A stretch of DNA of 64,000 bases from JAHEJA01 sp965657215 (GCA_965657215.1 CBFHNR010000004.1:62001-126000), one strand, 5' to 3'; positions 25,641-34,340 are shown, numbered from the stretch's first letter. The notes: a model not told the origin generated them from the letters alone. Translations and numbers: made by a program.

Positions 25641-25669
25641 ATTGACATTCTTTCGAAAATCATCATGTT
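25641..25669 (+). promoter_or_regulatory. Candidate promoter of second gap
   Basis: TTGACA (25641-25646), 17-bp spacer, ATGTTA (25664-25669). The -35 box is perfect and the -10 box is poor. The -10 region overlaps the perfect palindrome at 25666-25677, which is the geometry expected of a repressor site. Confidence 0.45.
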
Positions 25670-25677
25670 AGCGCTAA
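25666..25677. promoter_or_regulatory. Perfect palindrome GTTAGCGCTAAC upstream of second gap
   Basis: A fully symmetrical 12-bp site 36 bp before the ATG at 25714. Related sites precede the first gap gene (24250, 24280) and the LysR gene (14107). A LacI-family regulator of central carbon metabolism such as CceR of Rhodobacter sphaeroides is the obvious candidate binder; the match to its consensus was not checked. Confidence 0.65.
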
Positions 25678-25713
25678 CTAATCTTTGCGCTAAATATATG
25701 AATGGGGTCAATT

Positions 25714-26715
25714 ATGACAGTTAAAGTGGCAATCAATGGATTTGGCCGTATCGGTCGCAATGTTTTACGCGCAATCGTCGAGTCAGGTCGCAAAGACATC
25801 GAAGTCGTTGCAATCAATGACCTTGGTCCCGTGGAAACCAATGCGCATCTCTTGAAGTATGACACCATTCATGGACGTTTCCCCCATCCCGTGACGACCA
25901 CGGAAACCACTCTCGATGTTGGCCTCGGTCCTATCCAAGTTACCGCCATTCGCAATCCTGCCGAATTGCCATGGGGTCATGTTGATATCGTGATGGAATG
26001 CACAGGTATCTTCACAGATCGTGACAAGGCGGCGATCCATTTGGAAAACGGGGCAAGCCGTGTTTTGGTATCCGCTCCCTCCAAAGGTGCTGATAAAACA
26101 ATCGTTTACGGTGTGAACCATAATGTATTAAGCGCAGATGATCTGATCGTCTCAAATGCATCCTGCACCACGAACTGCCTATCGCCTGTTGCCAAAGTGT
26201 TGAATGAAACTGTGGGCATCACCCGCGGATTTATGACGACGATCCACTCTTACACTGGGGATCAGCCAACTTTGGATACGATGCACAAGGATCTCTATCG
26301 TGCGCGTGCGGCGGCTCAGAACATGATCCCAACAACGACTGGTGCGGCACGTGCTGTTGGTTTGGTTTTGCCTGAATTGAACGGCAAGCTCGATGGCGTT
26401 GCTATTCGTGTTCCAACACCCAATGTCTCGGTTGTTGATCTTACCTTTGAAGCGGGACGCGCAACATCGGAAGATGAAATCAACGCGGCAATGTCAGCGG
26501 CGGCCTCAGGACCCTTGGCTGGTATCTTAGGTGTCACAGATGAACCGCTCGTCTCATCCGATTTCAACCATGATCCACATTCAAGCATCTTTGCCACAGA
26601 TCAAACCAAGGTCATGGATGGGAATATGGTGCGGATCCTAAGCTGGTATGACAATGAATGGGGATTTTCAAATCGTATGGTGGACACCGCCGTCGAGATG
26701 GCAAAATACCTATAA
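25714..26715 (+). CDS. gap: Glyceraldehyde-3-phosphate dehydrogenase, NAD-type
   Basis: 333 residues from the ATG at 25714 (MTVKVAINGFGRIGRNVLRA), preceded by GGGG. Catalytic Cys in SNASCTTNCLSP and His in TTIHSYTGDQ. Unlike its neighbour it keeps Asp in the cofactor loop (INDLGP), as in NAD-dependent glycolytic enzymes, with Thr-Met at the 187-188 positions. The two gap proteins share most of their sequence, so they arose by duplication, and the differing cofactor residues suggest that one works in glycolysis and one in gluconeogenesis. A separate promoter and operator lie upstream. Confidence 0.95.
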   Translation: MTVKVAINGFGRIGRNVLRAIVESGRKDIEVVAINDLGPVETNAHLLKYDTIHGRFPHPVTTTETTLDVGLGPIQVTAIRNPAELPWGHVDIVMECTGIFTDRDKAAIHLENGASRVLVSAPSKGADKTIVYGVNHNVLSADDLIVSNASCTTNCLSPVAKVLNETVGITRGFMTTIHSYTGDQPTLDTMHKDLYRARAAAQNMIPTTTGAARAVGLVLPELNGKLDGVAIRVPTPNVSVVDLTFEAGRATSEDEINAAMSAAASGPLAGILGVTDEPLVSSDFNHDPHSSIFATDQTKVMDGNMVRILSWYDNEWGFSNRMVDTAVEMAKYL

Positions 26716-26719
26716 GATC

Positions 26720-26742
26720 AAGGGGCCGATTGGCCCCTTTTT
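26720..26742 (+). terminator. Terminator between second gap and coaD (probably bidirectional)
   Basis: 8-bp stem AAGGGGCC / GGCCCCTT with loop GATT and T-run; the same hairpin overlaps the end of coaD on the minus strand and its A-rich 5' side gives a partial U-tract in that direction. Confidence 0.82.
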
Positions 26743-27235
26743 ACTTGGCGAATTTGGCCATCAAACGCTCTTTAACCAAGGGCGAGACGAATTTTGTCAC
26801 ATCCCCATCAAGACGTGCAATTTCTTTGACCAATTTGCTGGCAATCGCCTGATGCCGCGCTTCAGCCATTAAGAACACAGTTTCAATAGAAGAATCCAAG
26901 GCGCGGTTCATTCCGACCATCTGGAATTCATATTCAAAATCAGCAACCGCACGAAGCCCCCGCACAATGACTTGCGCGCCGACATCATGTGCACAATTGA
27001 TCAACAGGTTTTCAAAGGGATGAGCAACAATCTCTGTTCCGGTTTCCTCAGATAAGGCGGCGCATTCATTTTCAATCATTTCAACACGCTCTTCGAGGGT
27101 GAACAATGGCCCCTTATCACGGTTAATTGCAACACCAATGACCAAACGATCCACAAGCATGGCGCCTCGGCGAATGATATCAGTGTGACCCGCTGTTATG
27201 GGATCAAACGTTCCAGGATAAAGACCGATACGCAT
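26741..27235 (-). CDS. coaD: Phosphopantetheine adenylyltransferase
   Basis: Penultimate step of coenzyme A synthesis. 164 residues with the nucleotidyltransferase motif PGTFDPITAGHTDII (TxGH) and the C-terminal KFVSPLVKERL region; FEYEFQMVGMNRAL is also typical. Converges on the second gap gene and shares its terminator. Followed upstream by a CBS-domain gene on the same strand after 62 bp. Confidence 0.95.
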   Translation of the reverse strand: MRIGLYPGTFDPITAGHTDIIRRGAMLVDRLVIGVAINRDKGPLFTLEERVEMIENECAALSEETGTEIVAHPFENLLINCAHDVGAQVIVRGLRAVADFEYEFQMVGMNRALDSSIETVFLMAEARHQAIASKLVKEIARLDGDVTKFVSPLVKERLMAKFAK

Positions 27236-27297
27236 ATCCCGTTCTCCTTATTGTTGTTGGGGCACACGCAATATTATTGTGATAAGAATTGCAAGGG

Positions 27298-27732
27298 TCA
27301 GTAGCCCATAATCATGCCTTCAAGCGCTTCTTTTTCCATAGAAAGCTCAGTAAGGCGCGATTTCACAACATCACCCAAGGTAATGATCCCAACAAGAACG
27401 CCATCTTTCACCACGGGCATGTGACGAAACCGTTTTTCTGTCATCGTCGCCAAGATTTGATCAGCTGTCGCATCGACTGAACATGTGACAAGCTTTTTGG
27501 TCATCATCGAGTCCACCGACTGCTCAAGGCATTTTGCACCGCTTATGCCAATATTGCGGACAATATCGCGTTCGGACAAAATCCCAAGGGGTGTTTCCCC
27601 ATCACTCGAGACAACCAAGGATCCAAACTTTTTAGCTCCCAGAATTTGTGCCGCCTCTGCAATCGTTGCATCAGGCTTTACCGTTACAACACCCGCACCA
27701 GATTTGGAATTTAGAATTTGTTGTACGAGCAT
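27298..27732 (-). CDS. Two-CBS-domain protein
   Basis: 144 residues made of two CBS modules (SVLERD-like GILSERDIVRNIG near residue 55 and MPVVKDGVLVGIITLGDVVK near residue 118). CBS pairs bind adenosyl nucleotides and usually regulate another protein. There is no attached catalytic domain. The role is unknown; stand-alone proteins of this type are common in alphaproteobacteria. Confidence 0.85.
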   Translation of the reverse strand: MLVQQILNSKSGAGVVTVKPDATIAEAAQILGAKKFGSLVVSSDGETPLGILSERDIVRNIGISGAKCLEQSVDSMMTKKLVTCSVDATADQILATMTEKRFRHMPVVKDGVLVGIITLGDVVKSRLTELSMEKEALEGMIMGY

Positions 27733-27793
27733 ATGAGCCTCCTAATGAAATAAAATTACGTTTCACCAAGTGTCTCAGCAATGTTGAAATAGG

Positions 27794-28687
27794 TCAACAA
27801 TTTGTTTCAAGGCGTGCGACTTCTGCCTTTAGGGCTCGAATAAGCTGATCTGCAAAACTATTCATCCGCTCCAGCCTACGATCATCTGTGTGTCGCACCA
27901 GATAAAAACTGCGCGTCAGGCTAAACTCATTGGTCAAAATCTTTTTGATCTTTCGATCAAAAGGAAGCGCAAAATCATGCACGATACCAACGCCATGCGC
28001 CCCTCTGAGCCAATTAAATTGAACAGAAACCGAATTTGAGGCCAAGCTGACACGCTGTGTGCCTGTATCCGTGAGATAGTCCAACTCTTTGTCAAAGATC
28101 ATGTCGGGTATATATCCGATGACCCGATGCTGCCTTAAATCATCTAGTACATTGATGTCGGGATGCGTCGCCAAGTATTCTTCATGCGCAGCAAGGTGCA
28201 AATGATAGTCTGTCATTTTTTGAACCGACAAGCGTCCAGCGGTCGGTGGACTGACGGCAATTGCCATGTCAGCCTCACGTTTAGAAAGATTAACAACACG
28301 CGGTAAGGCAACGATTTGTATATCTAAATCTGGATTATCATTTGAAATTTGCGCACAGACTTGAGGCAGTAGGAAATTCGCACACCCATCTGGTGCGCCG
28401 ATACGGATCTGACCTGAGAGTTGACCTGTTTGCCCCGCCATTTCTTCGACGGCCTCAGACATGCTTTGCTCCATTGCCATGGCATGCACCATCAACCTCT
28501 GTCCTGCATCCGTCAGTGCATAACCCGTCGGTGATTTCGCAAACAAGGGTGTTCCCAATGCCTGTTCCGCCCGTGTGATCCGCCGTCCGACTGTTGCGGG
28601 ATCAATTTTCAAACGACGCCCTGCCGCAGACAGGGTTTCATCCCGCGCAACGGCCAAAACTATTCTAAGATCATCCCAACTAAGCAT
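27794..28687 (-). CDS. LysR-family regulator divergent from mmsA
   Basis: 297 residues from the ATG at 28687 (MLSWDDLRIVLAVARDETLS), with AAAGGG upstream; the open frame extends further but without similarity. Helix-turn-helix: AAGRRLKIDPATVGRRITRAEQ. The effector domain is in the C-terminal two-thirds. The GRR variation on the usual SRQ recognition helix is typical of the subgroup beside mmsA in roseobacters (memory, not searched). Only 98 bp separate it from mmsA, and a pair of direct repeats lies between, so it likely controls valine catabolism. Confidence 0.88.
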   Translation of the reverse strand: MLSWDDLRIVLAVARDETLSAAGRRLKIDPATVGRRITRAEQALGTPLFAKSPTGYALTDAGQRLMVHAMAMEQSMSEAVEEMAGQTGQLSGQIRIGAPDGCANFLLPQVCAQISNDNPDLDIQIVALPRVVNLSKREADMAIAVSPPTAGRLSVQKMTDYHLHLAAHEEYLATHPDINVLDDLRQHRVIGYIPDMIFDKELDYLTDTGTQRVSLASNSVSVQFNWLRGAHGVGIVHDFALPFDRKIKKILTNEFSLTRSFYLVRHTDDRRLERMNSFADQLIRALKAEVARLETNC

Positions 28688-28698
28688 ATTAACCCTTT

Positions 28699-28759
28699 GC
28701 AAAAATGCAGGATACTTTTGGCTATTATCCTCTACCCGCAGCAAAAGTGCAATGATACT
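28699..28759. promoter_or_regulatory. Paired direct repeats between LysR gene and mmsA
   Basis: GCAAAAATGCAGGATACT (28699-28716) and GCAAAAGTGCAATGATACT (28741-28759) are near-identical and 42 bp apart, about four helical turns. They fill the intergenic region and are candidates for the two half-sites bound by the divergent LysR protein. Confidence 0.5.
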
Positions 28760-28785
28760 GTAAGGTGAAATTTAGGAGGATCACT

Positions 28786-30285
28786 ATGCAAGAACTCACT
28801 CACTATATGAATGGCGCGCACGTCAAAGGCACGTCTGGTCGCTTTGCTGACGTTTTCAACCCTGCTACAGGCGAAGTACAGGCCAAAGTGCCCTTGGCAA
28901 ATGCTGACGAAATGGCTCAAGCTGTTGAATTTGCAGCCGCCGCACAACCCGCGTGGGCCGCAACAAACCCGCAGCGCCGCGCCCGTGTCATGATGAAATT
29001 TGTCGATCTCTTGAACAGAGACATGGACAAATTGGCAGAAGCCTTGTCACGCGAGCACGGCAAAACATTGCCTGATGCGAAAGGTGACGTGCAACGTGGC
29101 TTAGAAGTTGTCGAATACTGCATCGGTGCGCCGCAGATGTTGAAAGGCGAATTCACCGATAGCGCCGGTCCTGGGATCGATATGTATTCGATGAAGCAAC
29201 CTTTGGGCGTCACAGCGGGCATTACTCCGTTTAACTTTCCAGCCATGATCCCAATGTGGATGTTTGCCCCTGCGATTGTGTGCGGCAACTCTTTCATCCT
29301 CAAACCCTCAGAGCGGGATCCTTCCGTGCCCTTGATGTTGGCCGAACTCCTCGAAGAAGCCGGTCTTCCTAAAGGCATCATTCAAGTTGTCAACGGCGAT
29401 AAAGAAGCCGTCGATGCCATTCTTGATCACGACGTCATTCAATCCATCGGCTTTGTTGGCTCAACCCCGATTGCGGAATATATCTATGGTCGTGGGTGTT
29501 CAAACGGCAAACGGGTTCAGTGTTTTGGCGGCGCCAAAAACCACATGATCATTATGCCAGACGCCGATATGGATCAGGCAGCGGACGCTTTGATTGGCGC
29601 AGGCTACGGCGCGGCAGGTGAGCGGTGCATGGCAATTTCTGTCGCGGTTCCCGTAGGCAATGAAACAGCGGATCGTTTGATCGAAAAGCTGGTTCCACGC
29701 ATCGAAAAGCTAAAGGTCGGACCATATACTGCTGGCAATGATGTCGATTACGGCCCCGTTGTGACCGCAGCCGCAAAACAAAACATCTTGGGTCTTGTTC
29801 AAACAGGCATCGATCAAGGGGCGACTTTGGTTGTGGATGGACGTGACTTCAACTTGCAAGGCTATGAAGACGGGTTCTTTGTTGGCCCTCACCTTTTTGA
29901 CAATGTCACACCAGATATGGACATCTACAAAAAAGAAATCTTTGGTCCTGTTTTGTCAACAGTCCGTGCTGAAACTTATGAAGAAGCGATCAACCTCGCC
30001 ATTGATCACGAATATGGCAATGGCACCGCGATCTTTACCCGTGACGGCGACACAGCGCGTGATTTCGCAAATCGTATCAATATCGGGATGGTCGGGATCA
30101 ACGTTCCAATTCCTGTGCCACTGGCCTATCACACCTTTGGTGGTTGGAAGAAATCAGTCTTCGGCGATTTGAACCAACACGGCCCAGATGCGTTCAAATT
30201 CTACACACGCACAAAAACAGTCACATCTCGCTGGCCCTCTGGCCTAAAAGAAGGCGGCGAATTCAATTTCAAACCGATGGACTAA
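28786..30285 (+). CDS. mmsA: Methylmalonate-semialdehyde dehydrogenase (CoA-acylating)
   Basis: Converts methylmalonate semialdehyde to propionyl-CoA at the end of valine catabolism. 499 residues from the ATG at 28786, which has AGGAGGA 5 nt upstream; the earlier ATG-like codons lack a site. Catalytic Cys in AAGERCMAISVA; the general-base Glu of ordinary aldehyde dehydrogenases is replaced in the GGAKNH segment, as is normal for this CoA-dependent family. Early motif TPFNFPAMIPMW fits. The other valine genes follow 970 bp downstream, after an inserted gene. Confidence 0.95.
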   Translation: MQELTHYMNGAHVKGTSGRFADVFNPATGEVQAKVPLANADEMAQAVEFAAAAQPAWAATNPQRRARVMMKFVDLLNRDMDKLAEALSREHGKTLPDAKGDVQRGLEVVEYCIGAPQMLKGEFTDSAGPGIDMYSMKQPLGVTAGITPFNFPAMIPMWMFAPAIVCGNSFILKPSERDPSVPLMLAELLEEAGLPKGIIQVVNGDKEAVDAILDHDVIQSIGFVGSTPIAEYIYGRGCSNGKRVQCFGGAKNHMIIMPDADMDQAADALIGAGYGAAGERCMAISVAVPVGNETADRLIEKLVPRIEKLKVGPYTAGNDVDYGPVVTAAAKQNILGLVQTGIDQGATLVVDGRDFNLQGYEDGFFVGPHLFDNVTPDMDIYKKEIFGPVLSTVRAETYEEAINLAIDHEYGNGTAIFTRDGDTARDFANRINIGMVGINVPIPVPLAYHTFGGWKKSVFGDLNQHGPDAFKFYTRTKTVTSRWPSGLKEGGEFNFKPMD

Positions 30286-30294
30286 GCAAATATG

Positions 30295-30318
30295 AGTGAG
30301 GGGCTTTTGTCCCTCACT
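30295..30318 (+). terminator. Hairpin after mmsA
   Basis: 8-bp stem AGTGAGGG / CCCTCACT with an 8-nt loop. There is no clear T-run, so termination is only likely. It overlaps the last bases of the minus-strand hydrolase gene. Confidence 0.5.
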
Positions 30319-31132
30319 TCCGTTTGATGAATCCCATAATTTCATTCACTAACCTGTCATCTTTCCAGTAACTATTGTGCGACCAAGGAAACGGCATAAG
30401 TGACTTTTCTTGTTGATCTTTGATTTCCCCTGCATTTACGAGGTTTTGATAAGCACCACCCAGAGGTGCGAGAGGATAGCCCAAACTATCGGTCGATTTG
30501 AAATAATTCAGCCACCATGGTGCCTTCGGCTTTGTTTTGCTCCCAGGATAATAAATCGGCACAATTGGATCGAGCGCATAAATAAAAACTGGCAAATTCG
30601 CCCCAAACGTTATCATCCCTCTAAATCGCGTTAACTCATCAAACGCGACATCAGGCTTTCCAGTTGGTCTCTTTTTCTCTTGGACGTCGTAAATATAATT
30701 TGACAAAATATGACCGCCTAGCGAATGCGTTAGAAACAAAACCTCAGCATTTGGATCACAGTCTTTTTCAAGATTCATCAAAGCAGAGTCAAATCGGTCA
30801 TGAATTTTCTGATAAGATGATGAATTATTGCGTGATGGGGCATAGGACGCCGCATCTGAAATCTTGTTTTTTATGAATTTCCGAAGAAACCCAAATCGAT
30901 AGTTTAGCCGATTACAACGCTCAAGATACGCAGTCTGACGGGGTTGATAGATGTCAGCCCAAAATGCTTCGTGCCAAGCTATATTGGCATCAAATACATC
31001 ATGCCCAAGCTTGTTTCTTACTTTGTCTTTTAGAGCCTTGCTATAAACAGGGGACGATGTTGCATCAGGGTTCGACTTTTTTTGTTCTCCCATTCCATGC
31101 GAAACAAATATGGCTAATTTTTTTGTCGACAT
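30314..31132 (-). CDS. Unknown alpha/beta-hydrolase-like protein, AT-rich insert
   Basis: About 272 residues. The nucleophile elbow is THSLGGH (about residue 138), and the N-terminus KLAIFVSHGMGEQ resembles the first strand and oxyanion region of alpha/beta hydrolases or lipases. No signal peptide. I do not recognise a specific family. It lies opposite to the valine catabolic genes it splits, is clearly richer in A and T than its flanks, uses many AAA, AAT and TTA codons, and lacks a good ribosome binding site. These are signs of recent transfer. The ATG at 31144 is an equally possible start (276 residues). Confidence 0.65.
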   Translation of the reverse strand: MSTKKLAIFVSHGMGEQKKSNPDATSSPVYSKALKDKVRNKLGHDVFDANIAWHEAFWADIYQPRQTAYLERCNRLNYRFGFLRKFIKNKISDAASYAPSRNNSSSYQKIHDRFDSALMNLEKDCDPNAEVLFLTHSLGGHILSNYIYDVQEKKRPTGKPDVAFDELTRFRGMITFGANLPVFIYALDPIVPIYYPGSKTKPKAPWWLNYFKSTDSLGYPLAPLGGAYQNLVNAGEIKDQQEKSLMPFPWSHNSYWKDDRLVNEIMGFIKRK

Positions 31133-31258
31133 AATAATATCCATTAAGTTTTTGATAAAATAAAATTAAAATAAATAGAAAAATCTCATTCCTTGCAAAA
31201 CTGCTGAAAAAGTTGGTAGGTACAAAATCGTTCAACAAATGAGCGGTTAGGTTTTATC

Positions 31259-32407
31259 ATGGATTTTGCATTAAGCGAAGAACAATCAGCCATCTTTGAA
31301 ATGGCATTTGCCTTTGGACAAGATAACATTGCCCCCTTTGCCCTAGACTGGGAAAAGGCTGGGACAATTCCCAAAACGCTTTGGCCAAAAGTTGCTGAAT
31401 TAGGCTTAGGCGGGATCTATGTCGATGACGCAATGGGCGGCTCTGGGCTGAGCCGCCTTGATGCGACTTTGGTTTTTGAAGCCTTAGCAATGGCCTGCCC
31501 CTCGGTTGGATCCTTTCTCTCTATTCACAACATGTGTGCCGGGATGATTGACAAATTTGGCTCGCAAGAGATGCGCGCCGCGTGGCTGCCAAAGCTTTGC
31601 GCAATGGACGCGGTCATGAGCTATTGCCTCACGGAGCCTGGATCAGGATCAGATGCGGCGGCGCTTCGCACACGGGCCGAGCGCACCAATACGGGCTACA
31701 CCCTCAACGGCACCAAAGCCTTTATTTCGGGGGGCTCCTATTCGGATGCCTATATCGTCATGTGTCGCACAGGCGATGATGGGCCCAAGGGCATTTCAAC
31801 CGTCATCGTTGAGGCGGGATCAGACGGGCTTAGCTTTGGCGCGCTTGAGGACAAGATGGGCTGGCGCAGTCAACCCACAGCACAGGTGCAATTTGATGAT
31901 TGCAAAATTCCATCAGACACCCTTTTGGGCGAAGAAGGCAAAGGGTTTTCTTACGCCATGGCAGGTCTGGATGGCGGACGTCTCAACATCGCAGCCTCGG
32001 CCCTTGGTGGGGCGCAACAAGCTCTCAACATGACTTTGACCTATATGGGCGAACGTCAGGCCTTTGGGAATACGCTTGATCAATTCCAAGCCTTGCAATT
32101 CAAGCTGGCTGAGATGGAGGTCAAACTTCAATCCGCTAGGGTCTTTTTGCGCCAAGCCGCGTGGAAATTGGACACAGGTGCACATGATGCCAGCAAACAT
32201 TGCGCCATGGCGAAAATGATGGTCACAGACGCCGCCTTTGATGTCGCCAACAGCTGTTTGCAACTCCATGGCGGCTATGGCTATCTCACCGATTACGGGA
32301 TCGAAAAAATCGTACGCGACTTGCGGGTGCATCAAATTTTAGAAGGCACAAATGAAATCATGCATATGATTATCGCACGACACATGTTGGCGGATCGTGA
32401 CGCATGA
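31259..32407 (+). CDS. Isobutyryl-CoA dehydrogenase (acyl-CoA dehydrogenase family)
   Basis: FAD-dependent oxidation of isobutyryl-CoA to methacrylyl-CoA. 382 residues: N-terminal helical domain from MDFALSEEQSAIFEMA, FAD-contact segments CLTEPGSGSDAAALRT and KAFISGGSYSDAYIV, and the catalytic Glu in HQILEGTNEIMHMI. The substrate is inferred from the position upstream of the 3-hydroxyisobutyryl-CoA hydrolase and mmsB. Its stop overlaps the next ATG (ATGA). The upstream region is AT-rich and the ribosome binding site is weak. Confidence 0.9.
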   Translation: MDFALSEEQSAIFEMAFAFGQDNIAPFALDWEKAGTIPKTLWPKVAELGLGGIYVDDAMGGSGLSRLDATLVFEALAMACPSVGSFLSIHNMCAGMIDKFGSQEMRAAWLPKLCAMDAVMSYCLTEPGSGSDAAALRTRAERTNTGYTLNGTKAFISGGSYSDAYIVMCRTGDDGPKGISTVIVEAGSDGLSFGALEDKMGWRSQPTAQVQFDDCKIPSDTLLGEEGKGFSYAMAGLDGGRLNIAASALGGAQQALNMTLTYMGERQAFGNTLDQFQALQFKLAEMEVKLQSARVFLRQAAWKLDTGAHDASKHCAMAKMMVTDAAFDVANSCLQLHGGYGYLTDYGIEKIVRDLRVHQILEGTNEIMHMIIARHMLADRDA

Positions 32408-33444
32408 CAGACATTCATATTCGCATCGAAGATCACGCAGGCCGCATCACCCTGTCCCGCCCCAAGGCTTTGAACGCCCTCACCTATGAGATGTGCTTGG
32501 CGATAGAACAGGCTCTCATCACATGGCGCTCTGATCCGCGTGTCGCGTTGGTTATCATTGATGCGGAAGGTGACAAGGCCTTTTGTGCAGGAGGCGATAT
32601 AGCTGATCTCTATGCCACGGGTATGGCGGGGGATTATGCCTATGGGCAAAAATTTTGGGCCGATGAATATCGTCTCAATTATAGGTTAAAGACCTATAGC
32701 AAACCTGTGGTAAGCTTTTTGCAAGGATTTACCATGGGCGGCGGTGTTGGCATTGGCTGTCATGGATCGCACCGCATCGTTGGCGAAACCAGCAAGATCG
32801 CGATGCCAGAGGTCGGTATTGGCTTGGTCCCTGATGTGGGCGGATCCTATATTTTGGCACATGCTCCGGGATCGATTGGCGTGTTCCTTGGCACAACCGC
32901 CTATCGCATGGATGCCGCAGATGCCATTTTCGCAGGTTTTGCGGATATGTTCGTCCCTCAATCCGCTTGGCCAAACCTTATCCAAAAGCTGATTGAAACG
33001 GGTGACATCTCTTGTATAGCTCCATTTAAAGAGGTGCTTGAGACAAGTACCCTTGCCATGATGCAAGACGATATTGATGCACTATACAACATTAACAATC
33101 TCGCGGAACTCACTGATAAAACGTTCTTAAAGGACACCAAGCCTCATTCTTTCGTCACCAAATCTTTGGCAACAAACTCACCACTAGCTATGGCCTCAGC
33201 CTTGAAATTGATACGCACACAACAAGCAAATGACACATCCTTTGCTCAAGCATTGGCCATGGAATATCGCTTTACTCACCGCGCGATGGAACATGGTGAT
33301 TTCTTAGAAGGCATTCGCGCCGCAATCATAGACAAAGACAAATCTCCAAACTGGCGACAAACACTCAAAACCGTTTCAGACACAGACATAGAAACGATGT
33401 TGGCCCCACTTGGAAACGATGAACTGTCTCTAGAGGAGGACTAA
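32404..33444 (+). CDS. 3-hydroxyisobutyryl-CoA hydrolase
   Basis: Crotonase-superfamily thioesterase of valine catabolism, 346 residues, which is long for an enoyl-CoA hydratase (about 260) and right for the hydrolase. Segments: KAFCAGGDIADLY, FLQGFTMGGGVGIG, MPEVGIGLVPDVGGSYIL, and a C-terminal region with YRFTHRAMEHGDFLEGIRA. An ordinary enoyl-CoA hydratase is less likely given the length and context. Overlaps the dehydrogenase by 4 bp and abuts mmsB. GAGGAGGA near its 3' end serves the next gene. Confidence 0.88.
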   Translation: MTDIHIRIEDHAGRITLSRPKALNALTYEMCLAIEQALITWRSDPRVALVIIDAEGDKAFCAGGDIADLYATGMAGDYAYGQKFWADEYRLNYRLKTYSKPVVSFLQGFTMGGGVGIGCHGSHRIVGETSKIAMPEVGIGLVPDVGGSYILAHAPGSIGVFLGTTAYRMDAADAIFAGFADMFVPQSAWPNLIQKLIETGDISCIAPFKEVLETSTLAMMQDDIDALYNINNLAELTDKTFLKDTKPHSFVTKSLATNSPLAMASALKLIRTQQANDTSFAQALAMEYRFTHRAMEHGDFLEGIRAAIIDKDKSPNWRQTLKTVSDTDIETMLAPLGNDELSLEED

Positions 33445-34317
33445 ATGAATATTGGATTTATTGGACTGGGCAATATGGGCGCGCCAATGGCGCAGAACTT
33501 GGCCAAAGACGGTCATAATGTGACAGGTTTTGACACCGCCCCTATGACCCTCGACACTGTCACCGTTGCAGATACGATCGAAGATGCCGTCTCAGAGGCC
33601 GATGTAGTAATCACGATGCTCCCGAATGGGGCGATTCTGCGCGATGTGGCGGCGCAAATTATCCCTGCCATGAAATCTGGCGCGACCCTCTTGGATTGCT
33701 CAACAGTGGATGTAGATAGCGCCCGCGCGGTCGCAAACATGGCCCAAGAACGCGGTCTTCATGCCCTAGATGCGCCTGTTTCTGGCGGCATTGGTGGGGC
33801 AAGCGCGGGCACCCTCACCTTTATGGTCGGCGGAAGCGCTGAGGCCTATGACATCGCAAAACCCCTGTTTGACTGCATGGGGCAAAAATCGGTTCACTGT
33901 GGTGACGCTGGAAATGGCCAAGCGGCAAAAATATGTAATAACATGATCTTAGGCGTCACAATGATTGCAACCTGCGAAGCGTTTGCCTTAGCGGATAAAC
34001 TGGGCCTTGACCGCCAAGCAATGTTTGATGTCGTGAGCACCTCTTCTGGCTATAGCTGGAGCATGAACGCCTATTGCCCAGCTCCGGGTGTCGGCCCAAC
34101 TTCACCTGCGGACAATGATTACACGCCCGGATTTTCCGCGGACCTCATGCTCAAAGATTTAAGACTAAGCCAAGAGGCCGCGCACTCCTCAAACGCGGAC
34201 ACTCCAATGGGCCAAGCCGCAACTGAGCTCTACACACAATTCGTCGAAACCGAAGACGGTGCAGGCAAAGATTTTTCCGCCATGCTGCCACGGTTCGAAA
34301 AACGAACGCGGTCCTGA
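33445..34317 (+). CDS. mmsB: 3-hydroxyisobutyrate dehydrogenase
   Basis: Oxidises 3-hydroxyisobutyrate to methylmalonate semialdehyde, the substrate of MmsA. 290 residues: NAD-binding GFIGLGNMGAPMAQNLA, the substrate signature DAPVSGGIGGASAGTLTFMV and the catalytic Lys in GNGQAAKICNNM. The ATG directly follows the previous stop and uses the strong GAGGAGGA site inside that gene. Last gene of the operon. Confidence 0.95.
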   Translation: MNIGFIGLGNMGAPMAQNLAKDGHNVTGFDTAPMTLDTVTVADTIEDAVSEADVVITMLPNGAILRDVAAQIIPAMKSGATLLDCSTVDVDSARAVANMAQERGLHALDAPVSGGIGGASAGTLTFMVGGSAEAYDIAKPLFDCMGQKSVHCGDAGNGQAAKICNNMILGVTMIATCEAFALADKLGLDRQAMFDVVSTSSGYSWSMNAYCPAPGVGPTSPADNDYTPGFSADLMLKDLRLSQEAAHSSNADTPMGQAATELYTQFVETEDGAGKDFSAMLPRFEKRTRS

Positions 34318-34340
34318 TTTCATCTTTGCAAAAATACTCT

